64,000 nucleotides of DNA from positions 310,001-374,000 of the forward strand of contig NZ_JAUOEM010000003.1 of the NCBI RefSeq assembly GCF_030540875.1, read 5' to 3'. Origin of the DNA: Flavivirga amylovorans (lineage in GTDB: Bacteria; Bacteroidota; Bacteroidia; Flavobacteriales; Flavobacteriaceae). The notes beneath the pieces are model-generated. The model was not told the origin of the DNA, ran no database searches, and was given only the letters and a program-made list of their open reading frames with translations. The position numbers were made by a program, and so were the translations under genes. This document shows, in pieces, positions 35,798 through 44,634 of the stretch (its first letter is position 1; each line of letters starts with the position of its first letter).

Positions 35798-38242
35798 TTA
35801 ATTATTCCCTATTCTAATAATATCCGCAAATAACCCCGAAGCTGTTACTTCTGCACCTGCACCAGCACCTTTAATAATCATAGGCTGTTCTGGGTAACGT
35901 TGTGTGTAAAACATAACAATGTTATCTTTCCCTTCCAGGTTATAAAAAGGATGCCCTTCTGGTATTTCCTGTAGACCAACATTTGCTTTGCCGTTATTTA
36001 ATTGTGCTACATATTTTAATTGGCAGTTTTTCGCTTTCGCGGAAGCGTATAAACCTTGATAATGCGTTTCATCTTCTATTAATGTTTGATAAAAATCATC
36101 AACCGAATCACTTTTCAGTCCAGATTCAGATAAGAAAGGTGTATTTGAAATATCTTCCAAATTCATTTCCATACCACTTTCACGAGCTAAAATCAATATT
36201 TTTCTAGCCACATCAACACCACTTAAATCGATTCTTGGATCTGGTTCTGTATAGCCCTCTGCTGCTGCTTGTTTAACAACATCATAAAACTTAGTAGTAT
36301 CATTAAAATTGTTAAATACAAAGTTTAAACTTCCAGATAAAACAGCTTGAATGGATGTGATTTTATCACCTGAAGCTATTAAATTATTCAGGGTATCAAT
36401 AATAGGCAAACCAGCCCCTACATTAGTTTCAAATAAATAAGGCGCATTATATTTAAGAGATAAACGTTTTAATAAACTGTAGTTTTCATAATCACTTGAA
36501 CAAGCAATTTTATTACAGGCTACTACACCAATACTTTGACGTAAGTAGTTTGCATATAAATTTGCAACATCTTTATTAGCTGTAACATCGACAAAAATAC
36601 TATTACGTAAGTTTAGAGACTTTGTTTTTTCAAAAAAGCCTTCTAACGTGGCTTTTTCTCCAGAAACGAGTTGATCTTTCCAATTGTCTAAATTGAGACC
36701 TTCCTCATTAAAAATCATGGTTCTGGAATTTGATAATCCAGCAATGCGTAAATTGATTTTTAAATTTTCTTTTAAATACTTGTTTTGCTGCTCTATTTGA
36801 TCTACTAATTTTTCACCAACGTTTCCAACACCAGTAATAAATACATTTAACTGTTTTGTTTCAATTTCAAAGAATTGTTCATGTAAGGTATTTAAAGCCT
36901 TTTTTACATCGTTTTCTGATATTACGGCTGAAATGTTCTTCTCGGAAGCTCCTTGTGCAATAGCACGGATGTTAATATTGTTTTTTCCTAAAGTGCTAAA
37001 CATCTTACCACTAATCCCTTGATGGTTTTTCATATTGTCACCAACCAGTGCAATAATGGAAAGGTTTGTTTCTACTATAATAGGATCAATTTTATTTAAA
37101 GCAATTTCGTTTTCAAAAGCAGTGTCAATAGCTTGTTTAGCCATTTCAGCATCTTTTTCTTCAATCCCTAAACATATGGAATGTTCAGACGATGCTTGAG
37201 TAATCAAGATGATGTTAATCTTTTCCTGAGATAAAGTCTCAAATAAACGCCTAGAAAACCCAGGAATTCCAATCATACCACTGCCCTCTAAAGTTAATAA
37301 AGCAATATCTCCTATATTACTAATACCTTTTACAGGAGATGTAGAGTGTGTTTCTTCATTGGAAATAATGGTTCCTACAGCATTGGGTTCTAACGTATTT
37401 TTTATGTGAATAGGAATTTCTAAGTCTAATACGGGTTGTACTGTTGGTGGGTATAAAACTTTGGCACCAAAGTGAGATAATTCCATAGCTTCCTGATATG
37501 AAATTTTATCAATAGGATAAGCTTGTTTTACCAGTTTAGGATTAGTCGTATACATACCACTAACATCTGTCCAAATTTCTAACTGATTAACTTTTAATGC
37601 AGCAGCAACAATAGCAGCAGTAAAGTCTGAACCGCCACGACCTAAAGTTGTTTGTTCTCCAACTATAGATTTTGAAACAAATCCGGGAAGGATCGTAATT
37701 TGCTGTGCAGCCGTTTTGAAATAATCTACTATATTTTTATTAGTAAGATTATATTCAACTTCAGCCTTGGTGAAATTTGAATTTGTTATGATTAATTCTT
37801 GAGAGTTTTTACGATTTACAGATAAACTACGATTTTTCATAGTTTCTGAAATAATATATGAAGACAATAACTCACCAAAACTCACTAATTTATCGGATGT
37901 TTTTGGAGATAACTCGTTTATTAAATAGATACCATCTAGTAAACTTTTTAATTCATCTAGTCTGGTTTCTGTGTATGCTATAATGGATTCTGCACTGTCT
38001 GGGTTTAATTCATTTATAGTATTTAAATGAATATCTTTTATAGTATTAAAGGTGTCTCTAAAACCTGTGTTTTTATTTTGAGCTTGTTTACCAGCTAAAA
38101 GTAGCTTGTCTGTAATACCACCTACAGCAGAAACAACACATATTATGGAATCTTCTTGTGAATATCTAGTTAAGATATCTATGACGTTATTTATGTTTTT
38201 TGCAGAACCAACTGAAGTTCCTCCAAATTTTAAAACTTTCAT
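35798..38242 (-). CDS. thrA: Bifunctional aspartate kinase/homoserine dehydrogenase
   Basis: 814 residues, the full fused length. Aspartokinase domain: KFGGTSVGSAKNI at the N-terminus, GRGGSDFTAAI, WTDVSGMYTTNPK; two ACT regions (about 310-460) for allosteric control; homoserine dehydrogenase from about residue 465: FITGVGNVGEKLVDQI, ETNVGAGLPIIDTLNNL, GSLNFVFN, AAAEGYTEPDPRIDLSGVDVARK. It catalyses the first and third steps from aspartate to threonine. A Thr/Ile-rich leader ORF and hairpin lie just upstream. Confidence 0.97.
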   Translation of the reverse strand: MKVLKFGGTSVGSAKNINNVIDILTRYSQEDSIICVVSAVGGITDKLLLAGKQAQNKNTGFRDTFNTIKDIHLNTINELNPDSAESIIAYTETRLDELKSLLDGIYLINELSPKTSDKLVSFGELLSSYIISETMKNRSLSVNRKNSQELIITNSNFTKAEVEYNLTNKNIVDYFKTAAQQITILPGFVSKSIVGEQTTLGRGGSDFTAAIVAAALKVNQLEIWTDVSGMYTTNPKLVKQAYPIDKISYQEAMELSHFGAKVLYPPTVQPVLDLEIPIHIKNTLEPNAVGTIISNEETHSTSPVKGISNIGDIALLTLEGSGMIGIPGFSRRLFETLSQEKINIILITQASSEHSICLGIEEKDAEMAKQAIDTAFENEIALNKIDPIIVETNLSIIALVGDNMKNHQGISGKMFSTLGKNNINIRAIAQGASEKNISAVISENDVKKALNTLHEQFFEIETKQLNVFITGVGNVGEKLVDQIEQQNKYLKENLKINLRIAGLSNSRTMIFNEEGLNLDNWKDQLVSGEKATLEGFFEKTKSLNLRNSIFVDVTANKDVANLYANYLRQSIGVVACNKIACSSDYENYSLLKRLSLKYNAPYLFETNVGAGLPIIDTLNNLIASGDKITSIQAVLSGSLNFVFNNFNDTTKFYDVVKQAAAEGYTEPDPRIDLSGVDVARKILILARESGMEMNLEDISNTPFLSESGLKSDSVDDFYQTLIEDETHYQGLYASAKAKNCQLKYVAQLNNGKANVGLQEIPEGHPFYNLEGKDNIVMFYTQRYPEQPMIIKGAGAGAEVTASGLFADIIRIGNN

Positions 38243-38261
38243 TTTTAATGAATTGATAATT

Positions 38262-38302
38262 GAAAAAATATTTTTTGATGTTGTAATTGTATAAATTACA
38301 AC
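38262..38302 (-). promoter_or_regulatory. thr attenuator hairpin
   Basis: On the minus strand: GTTGTAATT (38302-38294), loop TATAC, AATTACAAC (38288-38280), a perfect 9-bp stem, followed by an A-run and then TATTTTTTC, 38 bp before thrA. The 5' arm can instead pair over eight bases with ATTACAAC inside the leader ORF (38347-38340). This is the arrangement expected of leader-peptide attenuation. The terminator is AT-rich, so its strength is uncertain. Confidence 0.65.
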
Positions 38303-38323
38303 GATAGCCTGAAGAATATATAG

Positions 38324-38431
38324 TTAGTAACCCCAAAGGGTTGTAATAATTGTAGTTGTTCCAAAAATAGCAGTAGTTCCTTCTGTTAAAGAAGAGATAC
38401 GTATATCTGTATTTTGGTTTAAATGATTCAC
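38324..38431 (-). CDS. thrL: thr operon leader peptide
   Basis: 35 codons from a GTG at 38431 to TAA at 38324. The C-terminal half reads EGTTAIFGTTTIITTLWGY: residues 19-31 include seven threonines and three isoleucines, the two amino acids whose supply depends on ThrA. E. coli thrL is similarly rich in Thr and Ile. The start is about 22 bases after a promoter-like -7 box. Between the leader stop and thrA lies a hairpin that overlaps the regulatory pairing. No homologue search was possible; the composition and position are the evidence. Confidence 0.75.
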   Translation of the reverse strand: MNHLNQNTDIRISSLTEGTTAIFGTTTIITTLWGY

Positions 38432-38452
38432 TATATTCTATATATTACTACT

Positions 38453-38487
38453 CAAAAGTATTACTTTTAGCCTAATAAAAAAACAAA
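38453..38487 (-). promoter_or_regulatory. thrLABC promoter
   Basis: On the minus strand: TTTG (38487-38484), a 23-bp spacer, TACTTTTG (38460-38453). Slightly long spacing, but both boxes match; predicted RNA starts just upstream of the leader ORF. Confidence 0.6.
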
Positions 38488-38637
38488 TGTTGCTTTATTT
38501 ATAATATTCTTATATAGAAGCTGTTTTCTTAAAATAAACGCGACGAAAGTAATGGAGAATTGAAAAATTAATAATAGAACTCATCTTGAATTTTCACTTA
38601 AATATAAAAGTATGGGTTTATCAATAAAAAAGAGTAA

Positions 38638-40188
38638 ATGAAAGTATTTTCTAAAGAACAAATTTATGAAGGAGATAAATTAACTTCAGAACGTCAAAAA
38701 ATATCATCAACAGATTTGATGGAGCGTGCAGGTACGCAAATATTTAATTGGATACATATGCGCATGCAGGGAGCGCAGGTTCCTATTCATATATTTTGTG
38801 GTATTGGAAATAATGGAGGAGATGGTTTGGTGTTAGCTAGACATTTAATTCTAGATGGTTATAATGTTAAGACCTATATTGTTAATTGTAGCGACAAAAG
38901 GTCAAAAGATTTTTTAATTAATTATGACAGAATTAAAAATGTAACTAAAGATTGGCCAACGCTTTTAAGTTGTACAGAAGACTTTCCCGAAATTGATCAG
39001 GATGATATTATTGTTGATGCTGTTTTTGGTATAGGCTTAAACAGACCTGTAGGTGATTGGGTAAAGTCATTGTTCATGCATTTTAGAAGTACTAAAGCAT
39101 TTACGTTATCTATTGATATTCCTTCAGGGTTGAGTACGGATAAGGTTTTAGAAGATGAAGATAGTGCAGTTTGGGCTGGGTATACACTAAGTTTCGCATC
39201 TCCTAAATTGGTCTTCTTTTTACCAGAAACGGCAAAATATACTGTACAATGGGAAGTGTTAGATATTGGTCTTGATCAAGAGTTTTTATTCACGACTAAT
39301 ACAGAGGCGGAATTAATAGGGAAGCATGACGTGTTGCCATTGTACAAACCGCGAGAAAAGTTTTCTCATAAAGGGCAATTTGGTCATAGCCTTATCATTG
39401 GAGGAAGTTATGGGAAAATAGGAGCCATAACATTATCAAGTAAAGCCGCTTTATCTGCGGGTGCTGGTTTAATTACGGCCTATGTTCCAAAATGTGGATA
39501 CATACCTTTGCAAGGATCTTTCCCAGAGGCTATGGTACTAACGGACATAGATGAGGACATCATCACAGACATTAAATTTGATATAGAACCGACTGTTATT
39601 GGTTTTGGAATAGGAGCAGGGACAAATACCAAAACGATAAAGGCTTTTGAAGCTTTTTTGAAGAATAACAAAACACCTTTAGTTATAGATGCAGATGGTA
39701 TTAATATACTAGCAAAAAAGAAAGCATTATTAAAATTGTTGCCAGAACAAACCATTTTAACGCCACATCCTAAAGAATTAGAGCGTTTAATAGGCACGTG
39801 GAAAGATGATTTTGATAAATTAAAAAAAGTAAAGGCGTTTTCGAAAAAATATACGTGTATTGTTGTAATAAAAGGTGCCAATACAATTACTGTATTTGAT
39901 GAAAAACTTTATGTAAATACTACAGGGAATCCAGGACTATCAACCGCTGGTAGTGGTGATGTGTTAACTGGAATTATTACAGGATTGATGTCTCAAGGTT
40001 ATATCCCATTAGAAGCTACAGTATTTGGTGTGTATTTACACGGAAGGTCGGCAGATATAGCCGTTGAGAACTTTGGCTATCAAAGTTTAATCGCTAGTCA
40101 CGTTATAGATTATTTAGGTGAAGCTTTTATCGATTTGTTTAAACAACCAGAGCAACCTACAGCTCCAGAAGAACAAGAGCAAGACTAA
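38638..40188 (+). CDS. nnr: Bifunctional NAD(P)HX epimerase/dehydratase
   Basis: 516 residues, fused YjeF-type metabolite repair enzyme. The N-terminal epimerase domain has GIGNNGGDGLVLARHL and DAVFGIGLNRPV; the C-terminal ribokinase-like dehydratase domain has HKGQFGHSLIIGGSYGKIGA, LTPHPKELERL and NPGLSTAGSGDVLTGI (431-446). It restores hydrated NADH/NADPH: the epimerase interconverts R and S forms, the ADP-dependent dehydratase removes water. The gene is divergent from thrA. Confidence 0.96.
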   Translation: MKVFSKEQIYEGDKLTSERQKISSTDLMERAGTQIFNWIHMRMQGAQVPIHIFCGIGNNGGDGLVLARHLILDGYNVKTYIVNCSDKRSKDFLINYDRIKNVTKDWPTLLSCTEDFPEIDQDDIIVDAVFGIGLNRPVGDWVKSLFMHFRSTKAFTLSIDIPSGLSTDKVLEDEDSAVWAGYTLSFASPKLVFFLPETAKYTVQWEVLDIGLDQEFLFTTNTEAELIGKHDVLPLYKPREKFSHKGQFGHSLIIGGSYGKIGAITLSSKAALSAGAGLITAYVPKCGYIPLQGSFPEAMVLTDIDEDIITDIKFDIEPTVIGFGIGAGTNTKTIKAFEAFLKNNKTPLVIDADGINILAKKKALLKLLPEQTILTPHPKELERLIGTWKDDFDKLKKVKAFSKKYTCIVVIKGANTITVFDEKLYVNTTGNPGLSTAGSGDVLTGIITGLMSQGYIPLEATVFGVYLHGRSADIAVENFGYQSLIASHVIDYLGEAFIDLFKQPEQPTAPEEQEQD

Positions 40189-40249
40189 TTATAAAGCAGC
40201 TTGATGTTTCAATCTTGGAAATATGCTAAGCTGTTTTTTGAATAGTGGT

Positions 40250-40409
40250 GAACTCATTTAGACTTTTAGGATTTAAGCGAAACTTATAAGTTTTTGCCTA
40301 TGTTGAAGACTTTTTAGAGTTGCATAGCAGAGCTACGGAAGGAAAAAAAGACAAAAACAGAGCTGAAAACAGCCATTTTTTAGCAAATTGAAAAAGTCTA
40401 AATGAGTTC
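40250..40409 (-). mobile_element. MITE-like element, copy B
   Basis: 160 bp with perfect 18-bp terminal inverted repeats, GAACTCATTTAGACTTTT at 40250 and AAAAGTCTAAATGAGTTC ending at 40409. Inverted relative to copy A (13935-14095), with high identity across the interior. No ORF. It lies between nnr and the ECF sigma gene. Flanking bases show no obvious target duplication. Confidence 0.75.
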
Positions 40410-40435
40410 GATACTTTACAAAAAAAATAGTACAA

Positions 40436-40470
40436 AAGGAGGGTTTTTTTAATTTGAAACGTTTGATAGT
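40436..40470 (+). promoter_or_regulatory. Putative ECF promoter motif, copy 1
   Basis: GAGGGTTTTTTTAATTTGAA at 40439-40458, then ACGTTTGATAG. The block from the G-run to GAAAC is almost the same as at 41051-41070, upstream of the anti-sigma gene, and the GAGGGTTTT-N12-CGTTT frame recurs upstream of the lipoprotein gene. Suggests autoregulation by the encoded sigma factor. Confidence 0.5.
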
Positions 40471-40511
40471 AGGATTACTGTTTATATTAAACCCTGAAAT
40501 ATTTTAAATTA

Positions 40512-41048
40512 ATGAATTGTGATGATTACTCATCTAAAGATTCTATTTGTGAAGAACGTAATTATAACATAGCTTTTAAGAAGCATTCTAAAGAAGTTTT
40601 TAACTATTTAGTATATAATTATGGAGATAAGCAATTAGCAGAAGATATTATACAAGAAGCATTTTTAACATTATGGAAAAACTGTAAAAGTGTGCCTTTA
40701 AAAAATGTGAGAGCTTATTTATATACCATTTCTAAAAACAAAATAATTGACGCTTTTAGAAATCATAATCATGCTAAAAACTATAAAAAGAATGTTATAA
40801 ATACAGCAGAAAAACGAACACCTGAATATATTTTTGAAGAAAAAGAATTTCATCAAAAATTAAACGGTATTCTGGACAAAATGCCAGAAAAGTATAGAGT
40901 GCCATTTTTACTTAACCGAATAGATAAAAAGAAATATAAAGAAGTTGCTGAAATAATGGATGTTTCAGTAAAATCGGTAGAAAAAAGAATTTTTAATGCT
41001 TTAGAATTTTTACAAAAAGAATTACAAATTGATAAAAAACGATTTTAA
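40512..41048 (+). CDS. ECF RNA polymerase sigma factor (FecI-like)
   Basis: 178 residues. Region 2 (FNYLVYNYGDKQLAEDIIQEAFLTLW, AYLYTISKNKIIDAFR) and region 4 with a helix-turn-helix (YKEVAEIMDVSVKSVEKRIF) are present; no region 3 or 1, as expected for an ECF factor. The next gene is a FecR-type anti-sigma factor and the third a TonB-dependent receptor: the Bacteroidetes cell-surface signalling arrangement in which ligand uptake releases the sigma factor. Confidence 0.94.
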   Translation: MNCDDYSSKDSICEERNYNIAFKKHSKEVFNYLVYNYGDKQLAEDIIQEAFLTLWKNCKSVPLKNVRAYLYTISKNKIIDAFRNHNHAKNYKKNVINTAEKRTPEYIFEEKEFHQKLNGILDKMPEKYRVPFLLNRIDKKKYKEVAEIMDVSVKSVEKRIFNALEFLQKELQIDKKRF

Positions 41049-41050
41049 AA

Positions 41051-41080
41051 GAGTTTTTTTAGTTTGAAACATTACATAAT
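41051..41080 (+). promoter_or_regulatory. Putative ECF promoter motif, copy 2
   Basis: GAGTTTTTTTAGTTTGAAAC (41051-41070) then ATTACATA, 25 bp before the anti-sigma start. It matches copy 1 at about 18 of 20 bases. Confidence 0.5.
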
Positions 41081-41094
41081 TAATAGCAATTATT

Positions 41095-42024
41095 ATGAAA
41101 AACAATAAATCTAAGGATATAAAGAACTTTTTAAATTTTGAATTTTCTTCTGAAGAAGAAAAAGAAACTTTTAAGAAATCATCTAAGACATATTCAGAAT
41201 ACAAAGAAATTATTGAGCTATTTGACAATGTTAAACCCTTAGATTATAATGAAGAGGTTATTTTAGAACAGTTAGACCATGCTCGTTTAAAACCATCTAC
41301 TAAAAAACAACAAGTCATTCCATTGTATAAAAAGTGGATGCCTATATCTATATCTGCTACAGTATTACTATTCGTTTCAGTAGCTTTGTTCAATATTAAA
41401 AGTAACCTTGAACACCATACGCTTGCTGGAGAGTCTGTGCAAATTTCACTTCCCGATGCGTCTAAGGTTTGGTTAAATGCAAAATCTAACATAGCCTATA
41501 ATAAGGCTTGGGAGAAGTCAAGGGCAATCAACCTAAAAGGGGAAGCTTATTTTGAAGTTGCAAAAGGAGAAACATTTACGGTTAAAACACCTCAAGGAAT
41601 CGTGACGGTTTTAGGAACTAAATTTAATGTAAAACAGCGTGATACTTCTTTTGAAGTTTATTGTTACGAAGGGACTGTAGCTGTTATGTATAAAGGAAAA
41701 GAAACCATTTTAAAAGCAAATAATTTTTTCAATTCGAAGACATTAGATATAGATATGCAGAAAAGCATTGCTGCTAAAACGAAACCAAATTGGATAGAAA
41801 ATGTATCGATTTTTGAAAATACACCAATATATGATGTCGTTTCAGATATAAGTATTCAATACGATATAGAGTTTGACATAAATAGTAACTTAAATAAAGA
41901 CTTAAAATATACAGGTAGTTATCATTATGATGACACATTAGAAACGGTTTTAAGTGTTTTTTGTGAATCACTGGATTTGGAGTATGTTAAGAAAGGAAAA
42001 AGTATTTATTTGAATAAAAAGTAG
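41095..42024 (+). CDS. FecR-family anti-sigma factor
   Basis: 309 residues. A cytoplasmic N-terminus (NFEFSSEEEKETF) binds sigma in this family; one transmembrane helix (PISISATVLLFVSVALFNI, about 80-100); then the periplasmic FecR domain (VQISLPDASKVWLNAKSNIAYNKAW, GEAYFEVAKGETFTVKTPQGIVTVLGTKFNV) and the C-terminal DUF4974-like domain (DISIQYDIEFDINSNLNKDLKYTGSY). Stop codon abuts the receptor ATG, so the two are translationally coupled. Confidence 0.94.
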   Translation: MKNNKSKDIKNFLNFEFSSEEEKETFKKSSKTYSEYKEIIELFDNVKPLDYNEEVILEQLDHARLKPSTKKQQVIPLYKKWMPISISATVLLFVSVALFNIKSNLEHHTLAGESVQISLPDASKVWLNAKSNIAYNKAWEKSRAINLKGEAYFEVAKGETFTVKTPQGIVTVLGTKFNVKQRDTSFEVYCYEGTVAVMYKGKETILKANNFFNSKTLDIDMQKSIAAKTKPNWIENVSIFENTPIYDVVSDISIQYDIEFDINSNLNKDLKYTGSYHYDDTLETVLSVFCESLDLEYVKKGKSIYLNKK

Positions 42025-44556
42025 ATGACCTCCAAAAAAAAGCCTACAGCAAATATATTGACTGCTCTATTTTTGCTTTTTTCAGTATTCACCTTTGCTC
42101 AAAAACATGCTATTTCACTTGAAATGCATTTAAAAAAAATAGAAACCTTTTTTAAGGTTTCTTTCAACTACGAATCATCATTGCTTAAAGATGAAATATG
42201 CGCAGATTGTTTTTATAATGAAAAAGCAACTTTAAAGGCACATTTGGAGTATTTAGAAAGAGATTTTATGATTTCTTTTACGGTAGTTACGCAAAATAAA
42301 ATTATAATAAAACCTTTTAAAAAGGAAGCATTGTATTTTTATGATCATGAAGACGGCACACCTTTAGAGAATCTGTTAATAACAGATGTGAACAGTAGTA
42401 AAATATGGGCAACTAATAAAGAAGGAAAAGTGTTTTTTGAAGATGTGATCCCTAAAGAAGTTTTAATATCTCACCTTATTTATGGAAAACAACATATAAA
42501 TGTTAGTAAATTAAAAACTAATAAAATATATATTGCTAAACGAATTCAAGGTTTAGAAACCTTATTTATTTACCCCTTCTTTTCTACGGGAACTTATAAG
42601 CACACAGATGGTACTTTTTTTATAAAAACTAAAGAAGTAGGTAATTTGGCTGGGTTAACATCACATGATGTTATTAAGAACCTAGAAAATTTACCCCAGG
42701 TTAGTAGTAATAGCGAGTCTATTTCAGATTTAATCGTAAAGGGAAGTACTCAAGATCAAAATTTATTTGTGTGGAATGATATTAAAATTTATCAGAACAG
42801 TCATTTTTTTGGGATGATTTCTGCATTTAATGAAAACCTGCTATCAACAATTACTTTGTATGATAATGCGACACCAGCAGAGTATGGGAATAGCACAAGT
42901 AGTGTTATTAGTTTGGAGCATGACAATGCTTTTTCAAAAAAAATAACAGGAGGTATAGGGGTTAATTTTTTAAGTGCAGATGGATATGTTAAAATACCTA
43001 TAAATAAGAAGTCAGAATTATTACTTTCAACAAGAAAATCACTCACAGATATTTGGGGTTCACCAACGTATTTGAATTACGCTAAAAAGGCTTTTCAAAC
43101 GTCACATATTTATATTGATGGGGCATCAAATACTACTAATAGTAATATTGTAGATACTAAAAATACAGTTGATTTTTATGACTCGCAATTACAATACAAA
43201 TTAGCAATAAATGACTTTAATACTATTGGATTTAATGTATTGTCCTTTGCAAACAATTTATCTTATGAAGAAACAAGTGTATTAAATAATACCCGTAAAG
43301 AAAGTACGTTAAGACAAGAAAATATGGCTTTAGGCTTTAATTGGCAGTATGTTTTTGCTAATAAATCTCAAATAGAAACTATTATTAATTATTCTAATTA
43401 TAAGCTAAGTGGCGGGAATTTTTTGTTGTCTAGAGATATTTCAAGTTTCCAAAGTAATAAAGTTAGAAATTATGGAACCGTACTAAAATATAGTTCTAAA
43501 GCCAAAGTTTCGGGCGTTACATACGAAGTAGGAATTAGTCAAGAACATTTAACTGTAACCAATAGGATTAACAATTTTAATCAGTTTTTTAAGAGCTATA
43601 AAAAGCAGCAGAGTAATATTTATGGGGTATTTGGAACACTTAATTACTATAAGAATAAAGTTAAAGGAGGGCTAAACTTAAGACATGTTTATTATAAATT
43701 TTTAGAATCATATCAATTCGAACCCAGATTTCACCTCACTTATAACCCAATACCAGAAATAGATATTCAAATTAGAGGAGAGAGAAAAACGCAAAACATT
43801 TCCCAGGTTATTAATCTGGAGAATAATTTTTTAGGAATTGAAAAACGACGATGGTTCCTTGCAAACGATTCTATTGCACCTTTACAAAAAAGTAAACAGT
43901 TGGAATTATCTTTTGGTTTCAAGAAAAGAAAACACATGTTTCATGCTAGTATTTATGCTAAAATTGTAGAAGGCACCACTACCAATAATCAGGGTTTTCA
44001 AAATCTTAATCAGTTCGATAACCTTTTTGGTTCCTATGATATTAAAGGGTATACATGCCATTATAATTATAAAAATCATTATTTAAACGCTTGGGTAAGT
44101 TATAATTATAGTACAAATAAATATGAATTTAAAGACCTTGATCCATCTCGTTTTTATAATAATAATGATATTAGGCATAGTCTTATCTCTGGAGTAAATA
44201 TTAAGCATAAATCATTAAACTTTTCTTTAGGGATGGAATATAATTCAGGGAAGCCCTATACCTCAATAAATGAAAACACACCAATCATAATTGATGCCTT
44301 TAACAGGATAAATTATAATGAACCCAACACAGAACGGTTAACGGATTATTTAAGATTTGACGCTTCTGTAAGCTATAGTTTTAACATATCAAAAAAGATA
44401 GATTACGAACTAACATTGGGATTAATTAATATAGGGAATAAGAAGAATATTCTTAACCGTTATTATACTTTAACAGAAGACAAAAAAGACATAGAGATTT
44501 TAGATAGATATGGATTAGAGTTTACTCCAAACGTATCGCTAAATATTGATTTTTAA
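42025..44556 (+). CDS. TonB-dependent receptor with STN domain
   Basis: 843 residues. Signal peptide (ILTALFLLFSVFTFAQ), an STN (secretin/TonB short N-terminal) domain (ISLEMHLKKIETFFKVSFNY...VVTQNKIIIKPF), a beta-sandwich segment, a plug domain (VIKNLENLPQVSSNSESISDLIVKG...NATPAEYGNSTSSVISL), and a barrel ending NVSLNIDF with a terminal aromatic. The STN domain contacts FecR and fits its neighbours. No SusD-like partner follows, so it need not be a glycan system; the substrate (siderophore, haem, peptide or glycan) is unknown. Confidence 0.92.
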   Translation: MTSKKKPTANILTALFLLFSVFTFAQKHAISLEMHLKKIETFFKVSFNYESSLLKDEICADCFYNEKATLKAHLEYLERDFMISFTVVTQNKIIIKPFKKEALYFYDHEDGTPLENLLITDVNSSKIWATNKEGKVFFEDVIPKEVLISHLIYGKQHINVSKLKTNKIYIAKRIQGLETLFIYPFFSTGTYKHTDGTFFIKTKEVGNLAGLTSHDVIKNLENLPQVSSNSESISDLIVKGSTQDQNLFVWNDIKIYQNSHFFGMISAFNENLLSTITLYDNATPAEYGNSTSSVISLEHDNAFSKKITGGIGVNFLSADGYVKIPINKKSELLLSTRKSLTDIWGSPTYLNYAKKAFQTSHIYIDGASNTTNSNIVDTKNTVDFYDSQLQYKLAINDFNTIGFNVLSFANNLSYEETSVLNNTRKESTLRQENMALGFNWQYVFANKSQIETIINYSNYKLSGGNFLLSRDISSFQSNKVRNYGTVLKYSSKAKVSGVTYEVGISQEHLTVTNRINNFNQFFKSYKKQQSNIYGVFGTLNYYKNKVKGGLNLRHVYYKFLESYQFEPRFHLTYNPIPEIDIQIRGERKTQNISQVINLENNFLGIEKRRWFLANDSIAPLQKSKQLELSFGFKKRKHMFHASIYAKIVEGTTTNNQGFQNLNQFDNLFGSYDIKGYTCHYNYKNHYLNAWVSYNYSTNKYEFKDLDPSRFYNNNDIRHSLISGVNIKHKSLNFSLGMEYNSGKPYTSINENTPIIIDAFNRINYNEPNTERLTDYLRFDASVSYSFNISKKIDYELTLGLINIGNKKNILNRYYTLTEDKKDIEILDRYGLEFTPNVSLNIDF

Positions 44557-44579
44557 TATAATTTTTTTTTAACACAAAG

Positions 44580-44616
44580 AGGGTTTTATATTTTACAATC
44601 GTTTCTATAGTATGAA
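44580..44616 (+). promoter_or_regulatory. Putative ECF promoter motif, copy 3
   Basis: GAGGGTTTTATATTTTACAA starting at 44579, then TCGTTTCTATAG, 25-55 bp before the lipoprotein start. It shares with copy 1 the GAGGGTTTT and CGTTT blocks at identical 12-bp spacing. Confidence 0.45.
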
Positions 44617-44634
44617 ACCCAATAAATTAATAAC

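Noticed and set aside
39480-39881. 133-residue minus-strand ORF inside nnr
   Set aside because: Antisense shadow of the dehydratase domain.
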